A stretch of DNA of 6,886 nucleotides from Actinomycetota bacterium (GTDB lineage Bacteria > Actinomycetota > Actinomycetes > Nanopelagicales > Nanopelagicaceae). The stretch is from the NCBI GenBank assembly GCA_009699765.1, contig WLNN01000070.1, positions 1 to 6,886 of the forward strand, read 5' to 3'. Positions 1 to 6,538 of the stretch are shown one piece after another. The position numbers were made by a program, and so were the translations under genes. How positions within the stretch are numbered: the first letter of the stretch is position 1; the number at the start of each line of letters is the position of its first letter. Below the pieces are notes generated by a model. It worked only from the letters and a program-made list of their open reading frames with translations. It was not told the DNA's origin and ran no database searches.

Positions 1-157
1 GGACAATTAACGCATCACCTAATCCGAAGATTGCTAATCCGAACCAGAGAATAGCCACGCGGGGGAGTGATAACTGCCAGCGGTGATCAGCTCTCCATGG
101 CGTATTAGGAATTGTCTTATGTGGGGCTAAAAACTTTTTAATTGCCAAGAAATTCAT
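1..157 (-). CDS. YczE/YyaS/YitT-like integral membrane protein, N-terminal fragment (cut by window edge)
   Basis: An open frame of 52 codons starts at ATG 157-155 and runs off the left edge with no stop. It has a short basic, polar N-terminus (residues 1-32, including IKKF, PWRADHRW and LPR). A glycine-rich hydrophobic helix follows at about 34-52 (ILWFGLAIFGLGDALIV). A basic leader, then LPR, then a helix containing FGLG, is how YczE/YitT-type membrane proteins of Actinobacteria usually begin; their function is mostly unknown. A TAGACT box lies 6 bases upstream of the ATG, the spacing expected for a leaderless transcript, and there is no Shine-Dalgarno sequence. The gene diverges from the DUF554 gene. 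The coding call rests on an intact frame and N-terminal resemblance only; another small multi-pass membrane protein is possible. Confidence 0.68.
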   Translation of the reverse strand, partial: MNFLAIKKFLAPHKTIPNTPWRADHRWQLSLPRVAILWFGLAIFGLGDALIV

Positions 158-163
158 GGCAGA

Positions 164-173
164 AGTCTATAGT
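164..173. promoter_or_regulatory. Divergent, overlapping -10 boxes for two leaderless genes
   Basis: On the plus strand TATAGT (168-173) is followed by 6 bases and then ATG 180. On the minus strand TAGACT (169 down to 164) is followed by 6 bases and then ATG 157. Both match the TANNNT -10 consensus, and both place the expected start of transcription on the A of the start codon. The hexamers share bases 168-169, so polymerase could probably not occupy both at once. I see no convincing -35 for either direction, which is common in Actinobacteria. Inferred from sequence and spacing. Confidence 0.55.
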
Positions 174-179
174 GGTGCA

Positions 180-911
180 ATGTTTATTGGCCTAGGAACC
201 ATCCTAAATCTGCTTGCAATAATCGTCGGTTCCACGATTGGTATCGCAGTGGGCAATCGCCTTTCAAAAAATTCACAACGTTCGATAACAGATGTGCTTG
301 GACTTATCACTCTACTTGGGGCCGTGGGTGCCCTTATTCCTTTGTGGTCATCTGGATTTATATACGCCTTGCCACAAGGAGCACCACTTCTGGTAATTCT
401 TTTAACCTTGCTTCTCGGTGGGTTAATCGGAAATGCGCTCTCAATAGAGACCCGCCTAGACTCTTTCGGTGAAAGGTTGCGCCAAAAGTTTCGCGCATCG
501 GAGGAAAGTCCCTTTGTTGAAGGCTTCGTCACAGCTTCACTTCTCTTTCTAATTGGCCCCCTTGCAATTCTCGGTTCAATAAGTGATGGAATGTCGCAAG
601 GGATAGATCAACTCCTCCTCAAGTCTTCGCTCGACTTTTTTGCTGCGATGGCATTTGCATCAACTCTCGGATGGGGAGTCGCAGCTTCCATAATTCCTTT
701 AGGTATTTACCAAGGAGGTTGGACGCTAATAGGGTGGGTGGCAGGAAATGTTCTTGAGCAATATCAGATAGATGCGATGACAATCTGCGGGGGCTTGATG
801 TTGATTGGAATAGGTCTGCGTTTGCTCGATATCAAGAAGATAGCAGTTGGAAACTTGTTACCAGCGCTATTCTTGGCCCCGATAGTTGCGACTATCGCGC
901 ATGCAATTTAA
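180..911 (+). CDS. DUF554 family membrane protein (YdfK/YqgA-like)
   Basis: A 243-residue multi-pass membrane protein of the DUF554 family (Pfam PF04474; relatives are B. subtilis YdfK and E. coli YqgA). The function is not established and transport is only suggested. Hydrophobic segments lie at about 2-23, 38-57, 67-88, 116-136, 153-175, 199-214 and 223-241. Family signatures are the N-terminal FIGLGTILN, ASLLFLIGPLAILGSISDG at 119-137, KSSLDFFAAMAFASTLGWGV at 148-167, and PLGIYQGGWT at 173-182. The frame is open from ATG 156, but ATG 180 is preferred. It matches where the family begins, sits 6 bases after a TATAGT box (leaderless), and avoids overlapping the divergent gene that starts at 157. 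The stop codon (909-911) overlaps the stop of the convergent thymidine kinase. Length is normal for the family. Confidence 0.9.
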   Translation: MFIGLGTILNLLAIIVGSTIGIAVGNRLSKNSQRSITDVLGLITLLGAVGALIPLWSSGFIYALPQGAPLLVILLTLLLGGLIGNALSIETRLDSFGERLRQKFRASEESPFVEGFVTASLLFLIGPLAILGSISDGMSQGIDQLLLKSSLDFFAAMAFASTLGWGVAASIIPLGIYQGGWTLIGWVAGNVLEQYQIDAMTICGGLMLIGIGLRLLDIKKIAVGNLLPALFLAPIVATIAHAI

Positions 912-1558
912 ATCTCTTCGTTAAATGGAAGAGCATCGCCAGAAATATGACCGGCTCTTGAAGCACGAGCAGTGACCTGACGCATATGGTGACGACGACA
1001 TAGCACTTCGTAGGCAACTTCATTCGCTTTGCTGACATCACCCACGACCACTTGCTCGCCTTCTGTAACCATCACTCCATTTACAGTACGAGCATTGTGG
1101 GTAGCGCGTGAGCCACACCAGCAAAGCGCCTCTACCTGCAAAGTGTTCACACGATCAGAAAGTTCAACTAGGCGAGCAGAGCCGGGAAAAAGCTTGGTTC
1201 TAAAGTCTGCAAGGATGCCAAATGCATAGACATCAATCCCTAGTCCATCAACAATTTTCGCCAATTCATCAATTTGCTCAGGCTGATAAAATTGTGCCTC
1301 ATCGCAAATAATGTAATCGATTCTTTCGCCCATCGAAAGTTTATCTACGACATATCTATGGATATCAAAGTCGGGTTGCACCTCTATTGCAGCGCTTTGA
1401 AGTCCTAAGCGTGAAGAAATAACGCCAGCGCCTGCACGATCTTGACTCGTAAAAATTATTCCGCCGCGTCCTCGGCTTTGATGATTGTGGGCAGTTTGTA
1501 AAGCAAGCGTGGACTTACCGCTATCCATAGTTCCGCAGTAGTAAATCAGTTCAGCCAT
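908..1558 (-). CDS. tk: Thymidine kinase, type II (TK1-like)
   Basis: Cytosolic salvage enzyme that phosphorylates thymidine to dTMP with ATP. The 216-residue protein carries the P-loop GTMDSGKST (9-17), which is diagnostic of TK1-type kinases. The Walker-B-like segment DYIICDEAQF (81-90) includes E87, the likely catalytic base. Part of the thymidine-binding lasso region is SRATHNARTVNG (150-161). Putative zinc ligands are C146 and C148 (the CWCG motif) plus C187 and H190 or H191 (CRRHH). Length is typical for bacterial TKs. The start is ATG 1558; no alternative start is open upstream and no clear Shine-Dalgarno is visible. It lies 33 bases after the acyltransferase stop, so it is probably the last gene of the tRNA-Leu/apt/acyltransferase transcript. 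Its stop overlaps that of the convergent DUF554 gene by 4 bases, leaving no room for a conventional terminator. The symbol tdk is used for the same enzyme. Confidence 0.95.
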   Translation of the reverse strand: MAELIYYCGTMDSGKSTLALQTAHNHQSRGRGGIIFTSQDRAGAGVISSRLGLQSAAIEVQPDFDIHRYVVDKLSMGERIDYIICDEAQFYQPEQIDELAKIVDGLGIDVYAFGILADFRTKLFPGSARLVELSDRVNTLQVEALCWCGSRATHNARTVNGVMVTEGEQVVVGDVSKANEVAYEVLCRRHHMRQVTARASRAGHISGDALPFNEEI

Positions 1559-1591
1559 GTGAGCATCTTGCCATTTCTTGAGGGGAATTTC

Positions 1592-3442
1592 TCATTTCGA
1601 GGCGAGCACTCCCAGTCTTCTTAGAGCATTAGACATATCTGTGGCGACTAATTTTGACCCGAGAACACTTATATGTGAAGAGTCACGATAAACAATTACG
1701 CCATCGATTACAGCTGGGCATGTATCGGTGCAGAACCAACTCGTTGGATCGATTTGTTGCCAACCAGGTGTGAAAATCGCAGTTGAAGGTTCTGTTGAAT
1801 TGCACTTATCTAAACGGCCTGAGGCGATACAACTTGGGATATCTCGAAGTGGATGCGGAGTATCTGAAATATAGATTATGTGAGGTGAGGATCCTTTAAG
1901 CGCATCGAAAGTCTTTTGCTGACCTTCGCGCCACCAAGAACTACGACTTGAATAACTGGAAGGCATTTCAAAGTGTTGCATTCCACTTACTAGGACTGCA
2001 ATTGGATGGAGCTGACGAATTCTGGATATTGAATTCGCTCGCCAGGCATTGCAATCCTTATTCTTATATCCGCCGGTCTCCACCTTGAGAACTTCGGGAC
2101 CAGGGCAGGCGGACTTAGTTAGTGAAATCAATTGGAAATCGTTCTCGAACGCCAATTTCTCAAGTAGTGGCATCCATTGAGCGGCGTGAGAGTCGCCAAA
2201 AAGAACAATCTTTCGTGAACTCTCAGGACCGTAGGTACATTGATCGGAAATAACTTCTCCATTATTGACATGGCATTTATCGTCGTAAACCTTGGGACGT
2301 TCTAACACTTCGGTCAGCTTATAACTTTGACCGGATGGAAGTGTGATAGTGTCATTAGCGGTTGCATATATTGCTAAACCAGTGGATGCACTAAGAACCG
2401 AAGCTATAGCCGCTGTTTTCAAGATTTTGCGCGGTTCGATATTTACATGTCGAATCGGCTGCTCTATGTAACGATGTGTTAGGTCAGCCAAAATAAGTGT
2501 TGCAATTATTGCTAACGCACGTTCGAATATGTGAAGTCCGCGACCAAAATAGATCATCGGGATAACAAGTAGTGGCCAGTGCCATAAATAGAGGGGGTAC
2601 GAGATCTCTCCAAGCCACTGAGTAACTCTTAAATTGGAGAGAAAATTGAGAACACGGGGCCATGAATTTATGGAAGCAATTGCGATAGCAGTACCAAAGA
2701 CAGGAGCCAACGCTGCTGTACCTGGAAATGCCGTCTTATCAGTAAATATAAATGTCGAGTACAGCAAAAGAAGTAGAGCCAGCCACGGATAAACTATGGA
2801 AAGTTTGTATTTCTTTGGAATCGCCAAGAGTAGAGCTCCGACTCCCAACTCCCATGCTCGAGTTGGAAGAGAGTAAAAAGCCCAAATCGGTGAATTGCTG
2901 GTCAGATAAAGACTGTAAACAAAGGAGAGAACTGTTACTGCGGCGACTACGGTAAAGACTCGCCTTCTACCACCCCATTTAAAAGCTGCATAAATAACAA
3001 ATGGCCAGAAAAGATAGAACTGCTCTTCCACGGCAAGTGACCAGTAGTGAATTACAACGGGTGGAATCGCATTGAGATTTTGGTAATCCATCTGCCAGAA
3101 GGCAAAAAGGAAGTTTGAGATATATACCGCAGCCGCAGAGATATCTCTACCAAGATCAGCACGCATCGTCCCAGGATAGAAATACCAGGCGATTAGCGCG
3201 GTCACCATCAAGATGAAGAATGAAGTTGGCAATAATCTTTTTATGCGTCGTAAATAGAATGCTTTGAAATTTAGAGTCTTGCTCTCTTCAAGTTCTCTCA
3301 AAAGCAATCCAGTAATCAAGTAGCCAGATATCACGTAGAAAATATCTACTCCGACGTAACCACCACCGACCAAATTTGCATGAAACAGAAGAACGAGAAC
3401 GGCAGCTAATGCGCGTAAGGCTTGAATTTGAGGAATGCGCAC
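1592..3442 (-). CDS. Membrane O-acyltransferase with C-terminal SGNH domain (OafA/YrhL-like)
   Basis: A 616-residue two-domain protein. Residues 1-360 are an acyltransferase-3 domain with about ten membrane helices. It has the active-site H21 in LLFHANL, then GGYVGVDIFYVISGYLIT (27-44), RRIKRLLP (65-72) and HYWSLAVEEQFYLFWP (132-147). Residues 370-616 form an outward-facing SGNH domain. Block I is VLFGDSHAAQW (413-423) with nucleophile S418, and the late DSSH (587-590) supplies catalytic D and H. Cysteines at 390, 402, 446, 464, 538, 547, 571 and 575 suggest disulphides outside the membrane. The fused form is known for acylating (often acetylating) surface sugars such as O-antigen, exopolysaccharide or peptidoglycan; the substrate here cannot be read from the sequence. 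The start is GTG 3442, placed by the family N-terminus, 5 bases after the apt stop. There is no good Shine-Dalgarno, so translational coupling to apt is likely. Confidence 0.92.
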   Translation of the reverse strand: MRIPQIQALRALAAVLVLLFHANLVGGGYVGVDIFYVISGYLITGLLLRELEESKTLNFKAFYLRRIKRLLPTSFFILMVTALIAWYFYPGTMRADLGRDISAAAVYISNFLFAFWQMDYQNLNAIPPVVIHYWSLAVEEQFYLFWPFVIYAAFKWGGRRRVFTVVAAVTVLSFVYSLYLTSNSPIWAFYSLPTRAWELGVGALLLAIPKKYKLSIVYPWLALLLLLYSTFIFTDKTAFPGTAALAPVFGTAIAIASINSWPRVLNFLSNLRVTQWLGEISYPLYLWHWPLLVIPMIYFGRGLHIFERALAIIATLILADLTHRYIEQPIRHVNIEPRKILKTAAIASVLSASTGLAIYATANDTITLPSGQSYKLTEVLERPKVYDDKCHVNNGEVISDQCTYGPESSRKIVLFGDSHAAQWMPLLEKLAFENDFQLISLTKSACPGPEVLKVETGGYKNKDCNAWRANSISRIRQLHPIAVLVSGMQHFEMPSSYSSRSSWWREGQQKTFDALKGSSPHIIYISDTPHPLRDIPSCIASGRLDKCNSTEPSTAIFTPGWQQIDPTSWFCTDTCPAVIDGVIVYRDSSHISVLGSKLVATDMSNALRRLGVLASK

Positions 3443-3447
3443 GAAAC

Positions 3448-3975
3448 TTAAGCTTTCACAACAGCTCGTAAATTGATTTCAGGATATCTTGAATTGATGA
3501 GAGCTCGACCACCCAAAGCCTCGATTTCAAAGAGCACGACAACTTCACTTATTGACGCACCAAGTTCTAGTACGAGCTCAATTGCAGCTACGAGGGTTCC
3601 ACCTGTCGCTAAAACATCATCAACTATCAGCGCCTTGTCATCGGATTGCAGAGCATCAATGTGTGCTTCGATTACATCTACACCGTATTCAAGACCGTAA
3701 GTACGCGCGATAGTAGTGTGTGGCAATTTTCCAGCTTTTCTAAATGGGACGAAACCAACTTTATTTTCAACAGCGATTGCTGAACCCAAAATAAAGCCTC
3801 TCGCTTCAATTCCAACAACATGCGTATAAGAATGATCGCTCTGACCGAGTTCGTTGGTTACCTTTGCAAGTGCCTCGCCGTTGGCAAGCAATGGAGTGAT
3901 ATCCCGAAAAAGAATTCCAGGGCTTGGAAAATCAGGTACTTCGCGAATGAGAGAGAGTGCTTGAGCGAGCTCCAT
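3448..3975 (-). CDS. apt: Adenine phosphoribosyltransferase
   Basis: Converts adenine and PRPP to AMP and pyrophosphate in cytosolic purine salvage. The 175-residue protein has the usual Apt length and motifs: PDFPSPGILFRDITPLL (14-30), VVGIEARGFILG (53-64), the FRKAGKLP loop (78-85), and the PRPP-binding ALIVDDVLATGGT (115-127) with D119 and D120. The order and spacing match Apt and argue against xanthine or hypoxanthine phosphoribosyltransferases. The start is ATG 3975; the codons upstream in frame offer no other start, and only a weak GGA precedes it. It begins just 18 bases after the 3' end of tRNA-Leu on the same strand, so its mRNA 5' end may come from tRNA processing. In many Actinobacteria apt sits beside secDF and relA; here its downstream neighbour is an acyltransferase 5 bases away. 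Confidence 0.95.
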   Translation of the reverse strand: MELAQALSLIREVPDFPSPGILFRDITPLLANGEALAKVTNELGQSDHSYTHVVGIEARGFILGSAIAVENKVGFVPFRKAGKLPHTTIARTYGLEYGVDVIEAHIDALQSDDKALIVDDVLATGGTLVAAIELVLELGASISEVVVLFEIEALGGRALINSRYPEINLRAVVKA

Positions 3976-3993
3976 GAAGTAATTCCATTTCTG

Positions 3994-4077
3994 TGTCCGA
4001 AAGGGGACTTGAACCCCTAATCCCTTGCGAGAACTAGCACCTCAAGCTAGCGCGTCTGCCAATTCCGCCACCCGGAC
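3994..4077 (-). tRNA. tRNA-Leu (anticodon GAG)
   Basis: The 84-base cloverleaf folds completely. The acceptor is GTCCGGG with TTCGGAC, including two G-U pairs at the inner end, and discriminator A at 3994. The D arm is GCG/CGC with AATTGGCAGA in the loop. The anticodon stem is CTAGC/GCTAG, with loop TTGAGGT giving anticodon GAG, which reads CUC and CUU leucine codons. The long variable arm forms a 4-pair stem (TCTC/GGGA) closed by a GCAA tetraloop, as expected for class II tRNA-Leu. The T arm is AGGGG/CCCCT with loop TTCAAGT. CCA is not encoded (the bases after the discriminator are CAG), so it must be added enzymatically. Discriminator A fits leucyl-tRNA synthetase recognition. apt follows 18 bases downstream on the same strand. 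Confidence 0.96.
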
Positions 4078-4096
4078 GAGTGTCCCCGCCACGAAT

Positions 4097-4108
4097 TAGG
4101 CAAGCCTA
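4097..4108. promoter_or_regulatory. Short inverted repeat in the tRNA-Leu / M20 gap, with a possible -10 box
   Basis: TAGGCAAGCCTA is a perfect inverted repeat with 5-base arms and an AA centre. On the minus strand it begins with TAGGCT, a TANNNT match that would start transcription near 4096 and give tRNA-Leu a leader of about 19 bases. No matching -35 is visible. It could be the tRNA promoter, a small operator, or chance. Nothing else in the 126-base gap (4078-4203) stands out apart from the Shine-Dalgarno of the M20 gene. Confidence 0.25.
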
Positions 4109-4187
4109 TGTGATGGGGTCGAATTTACTGGGCAAGGATACCAATGCAATGGCACACACGCAAAAGAGAGCCCGGTTCTCTACTTCT

Positions 4188-4194
4188 GGGGGAG
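4188..4194 (+). promoter_or_regulatory. Ribosome binding site fixing the M20 start
   Basis: GGGGGAG ends 9 bases before ATG 4204. It is the strongest Shine-Dalgarno in the window and it decides between that start and the upstream in-frame ATG 4144, which has no comparable site. Confidence 0.7.
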
Positions 4195-4203
4195 AATGAC
4201 GCC

Positions 4204-5514
4204 ATGAGTAACAACTTGGAATCCTTGATGGAAGAGACTGTCTCGATCTGCCAAGACTTAATCAGAATTCCTTCTGTGAATTTTGGTGAAGGCAAAGGAG
4301 ATGAAAGAGCTGTTGCCGAATATGTTGTTGCATCACTTGCTGAAGTTGGAATCTCCTCAAAGATTTATGAGTCCGCTCCTAATCGATGCAACGTAATTGC
4401 CAAGATAGAAGGACGCGATACAACGCGTCCAGGGTTAGTTGTGCACGGACATATCGATGTCGTTCCTGCAAATGCAGATGATTGGAGCGTTGACCCATTT
4501 AGTGCGAAGATAATTGACGGAATGATATGGGGGCGTGGCGCTGTCGATATGAAGAATGTCGATGCAATGATCCTTGCAATCGTTCGCCACTGGGCACGCA
4601 CCGGATATAGGCCTCCTCGCAACATCGTTTTAGCTTTCTTTGCAGATGAAGAAGCCGGAAGCAATTTCGGTTCCAGGTACATGACTGCGAATCATCCAGA
4701 AGTTTTTGCTGGTTGCACGGAGGCGATTTCCGAGGTCGGGGGATTCTCCGTGACAGTAGGAGATGGGAAGCGTCTCTATTTTGTTGAGGCAGCGCAAAAA
4801 GGTATTCACTGGATGAAACTCACTGCAGATGGTCGCGCAGGTCATGGATCAATGATTAACGATGAGAACGCACTGACGGCGCTATCTGAAGCAGTTGCAA
4901 AGATTGGTCGTTATGAATGGCCACAGCGATACACAAAGACTGTGAAACTTTTATTTAAGAAGATTGCAGATGCAACCGGCAAGCCATATGACGAGAGCGA
5001 CCTGCGTCCGCTTCTGAAAGAGATTGGTCCAACTGCTCGAATGATTGGCGCAACGTTGGCAAATACAGCTAATCCGACAATGCTGGAAGCCGGCTACAAA
5101 GCGAATGTAATCCCGGGAAGTGCAAGTGCAACGATAGATGGTCGGTTCCTTCCGGGTTATGAGGAGGAACTCAATTCAACGATTCGCTCAATTGTTGGCG
5201 AAGATATACGTATTGAGACTTTGACTCGCGATATCGCGCTAGAAGTGGAATTTGGTGGTCCATTAGTTGACGCCATGTGTGCAGCTATCGTTCGTGAAGA
5301 TCCCGAAGGCATTCCTGTCCCATACTTAATGAGCGGTGGAACAGATAACAAGGCTCTTTCTGAAATTGGAATCGTTGGTTACGGATTTAGTCCGCTTCGA
5401 CTACCACCTGAGTTAGATTTCATGGCGCTCTTTCACGGAGTTGATGAACGAGTTCCTATTGATGGACTGCACTTCGGAGTTAAAGTGCTCAACGATTTTC
5501 TAGAAAACTGCTGA
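4204..5514 (+). CDS. M20-family zinc metallohydrolase (M20/M25/M40 peptidase-like)
   Basis: A 436-residue cytosolic metal-dependent hydrolase, probably a dipeptidase or amidohydrolase; the exact substrate is not readable. Metal and catalytic residues are all present: H83 and D85 in HGHIDVVP, D115 in GRGAVDMKN, general base E149 with ligand E150 in ADEEAGSNFG, E177 in SEVGGF, and H411 in FHGVDERVP. The inserted lid/dimerisation domain runs from about 195 to 310 and contains GRAGHGSM, whose H214 is the usual substrate-contact histidine. An intact site and full length argue for an active enzyme; DapE or ArgE are less likely given the actinobacterial-type ELCRDLIRI-like start and the RPPRNIVLAFFADEE block. 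The frame stays open to ATG 4144, but ATG 4204 has a GGGGGAG site and matches the family N-terminus. The 3' end overlaps the convergent aldo/keto reductase by 15 bases. Confidence 0.92.
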   Translation: MSNNLESLMEETVSICQDLIRIPSVNFGEGKGDERAVAEYVVASLAEVGISSKIYESAPNRCNVIAKIEGRDTTRPGLVVHGHIDVVPANADDWSVDPFSAKIIDGMIWGRGAVDMKNVDAMILAIVRHWARTGYRPPRNIVLAFFADEEAGSNFGSRYMTANHPEVFAGCTEAISEVGGFSVTVGDGKRLYFVEAAQKGIHWMKLTADGRAGHGSMINDENALTALSEAVAKIGRYEWPQRYTKTVKLLFKKIADATGKPYDESDLRPLLKEIGPTARMIGATLANTANPTMLEAGYKANVIPGSASATIDGRFLPGYEEELNSTIRSIVGEDIRIETLTRDIALEVEFGGPLVDAMCAAIVREDPEGIPVPYLMSGGTDNKALSEIGIVGYGFSPLRLPPELDFMALFHGVDERVPIDGLHFGVKVLNDFLENC

Positions 5515-6450
5515 AACTTCATCAAGGACTTCACGGATAGTTGCTGGAAGAACAATCTCTTCGGATTTAAGTATGCCGCGGAGTTGGGCGCCAGTTCGTG
5601 CCCCAATAATTGAGGAAGTAACTAGCGGATTATCTCGAACCCAGGCAAGAGCCACTTCTAATGGCGCAAATCCTAATCCTTCCGCCGCAACACTCACTGC
5701 TTCAACTATGCGAGAAGACTGTTCATCTAAGTAAGGCTCGACGTGTTTAACAAAATGTGGAGCTGCTGCTCGAGAATCACTTGGAATCCCTTTTCGATAT
5801 TTTCCGGTGAGAACTCCACGCGCCAGTGGAGCCCATGCTAAGAAACCAACGCCAAGTTGATCCGCGCAGGGCAATATTTCATTCTCTACCTCGCGATTAA
5901 GAAGTGAATACTCGTTCTGCATAGAAATAAGAGGTGCTTTCATACTGTGCAACTCTTGCAGGGTGATTGCGCGCGCACTCTGCCATCCTGAGAAATTTGA
6001 AATGCCGACATAGCGTGCTTTGCCTGACGAATATGCATAGTCAAGTGCGGAGAGTGTGTCCTCCAGAGGAGTCTGTTCATCCCATCTGTGCAGTTGCCAG
6101 AGATCTACATAATCCGTTCCAAGACGAGCGAGGGATTTATCAAGTTCAGAGATTAATGATTGTCTTGTGTTGTTGACGACGCGTTGGCCATCAACTAGTT
6201 GAATGCCGGCTTTGGTAGCTATAACAACTTCATCGCGGTTAAACAGCGTCCCGATCATTCCTCCGATTACTCGTTCGGAGTCGCCATCGCCATAAATCGG
6301 CGAGGTATCGAGGAAATTTCCTCCCGCATCAAGGTATGCGCGACATTGATCAGCGGCTTCATGCGTATCTGTGTCGCGTCCCCAGGTCATTGTTCCGAGC
6401 CCTAGACGTGAAAGGGATAATCCACTTTTTCCTGCTCGACGCATCTCCAT
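5500..6450 (-). CDS. Aldo/keto reductase
   Basis: A 316-residue NADPH-dependent oxidoreductase of the AKR superfamily, folded as a TIM barrel and cytosolic. The catalytic tetrad is complete: D48 and Y53 in FLDTSPIYG, K80 in VVIATKAG, and H121 in LWQLHRWD. Other family marks are GLGTMTWG (17-24), VGISNFSGWQ (148-157), SMQNEYSLLNRE (176-187), AWAPLARGVLTGKY (205-218) and the cofactor-binding SSIIGARTGAQL (279-290). The physiological substrate is unknown. The frame is open to 6582, but the extra 44 residues are not AKR-like and would overlap the divergent phosphatase. ATG 6450 is therefore chosen; ATG 6444, two codons later, is possible. A TAAGGT box ends 7 bases before ATG 6450, consistent with a leaderless mRNA. 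The stop (TAG, 5502-5500) lies inside the end of the convergent M20 gene. Confidence 0.92.
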   Translation of the reverse strand: MEMRRAGKSGLSLSRLGLGTMTWGRDTDTHEAADQCRAYLDAGGNFLDTSPIYGDGDSERVIGGMIGTLFNRDEVVIATKAGIQLVDGQRVVNNTRQSLISELDKSLARLGTDYVDLWQLHRWDEQTPLEDTLSALDYAYSSGKARYVGISNFSGWQSARAITLQELHSMKAPLISMQNEYSLLNREVENEILPCADQLGVGFLAWAPLARGVLTGKYRKGIPSDSRAAAPHFVKHVEPYLDEQSSRIVEAVSVAAEGLGFAPLEVALAWVRDNPLVTSSIIGARTGAQLRGILKSEEIVLPATIREVLDEVSAVF

Positions 6451-6457
6451 GAGCGCG

Positions 6458-6476
6458 ACCTTAGCAAGACGCTTGC
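6458..6476 (-). promoter_or_regulatory. Possible leaderless promoter and small inverted repeat for the aldo/keto reductase
   Basis: On the minus strand TAAGGT (6463 down to 6458) sits 7 bases before ATG 6450, the spacing of a -10 box for a leaderless transcript. Directly upstream is GCAAGACGCTTGC (6464-6476), an inverted repeat with 5-base arms that would be well placed for a repressor to block the promoter. There is no clear -35. Short arms like these also arise by chance. Confidence 0.3.
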
Positions 6477-6525
6477 CAAATAACTCGGTAACCTTCGCTT
6501 CGCGTGTTGAATTATTCGAATCTTT

Positions 6526-6532
6526 GGAAAGG
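6526..6532 (+). promoter_or_regulatory. Ribosome binding site of the histidine phosphatase
   Basis: GGAAAGG lies 6 bases before GTG 6539. It supports that start over the in-frame TTG at 6524, which would place the site inside the coding sequence. No convincing -10 box for this gene is seen in the 88-base divergent gap (6451-6538). Confidence 0.55.
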
Positions 6533-6538
6533 CAGCTG

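Noticed and set aside
156..179. Upstream ATG 156 as the start of the DUF554 protein
   Set aside because: It adds eight residues foreign to the family, overlaps the start codon of the divergent gene and would lie upstream of the TATAGT box.
167..532. Minus-strand open frame of 121 codons inside the DUF554 gene
   Set aside because: Its protein is low-complexity and rich in Pro, Arg and Ser, with no recognisable family; it is the antisense shadow of a well-supported gene.
2752..2955. Plus-strand open frame inside the acyltransferase gene
   Set aside because: Antisense shadow of membrane helices, with no ribosome binding site or family resemblance.
3976..4110. tRNA-Leu as an integration site for a genomic island
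   Set aside because: No partial tRNA duplication, integrase or compositional change is seen; the flanking genes are housekeeping.
4144..4203. ATG 4144 as the start of the M20 hydrolase
   Set aside because: The added 20 residues do not look like the family, and the strong GGGGGAG site points to ATG 4204.
4365..4845. Minus-strand open frames inside the M20 gene
   Set aside because: No family resemblance; they lie wholly antisense to conserved catalytic motifs of the M20 enzyme.
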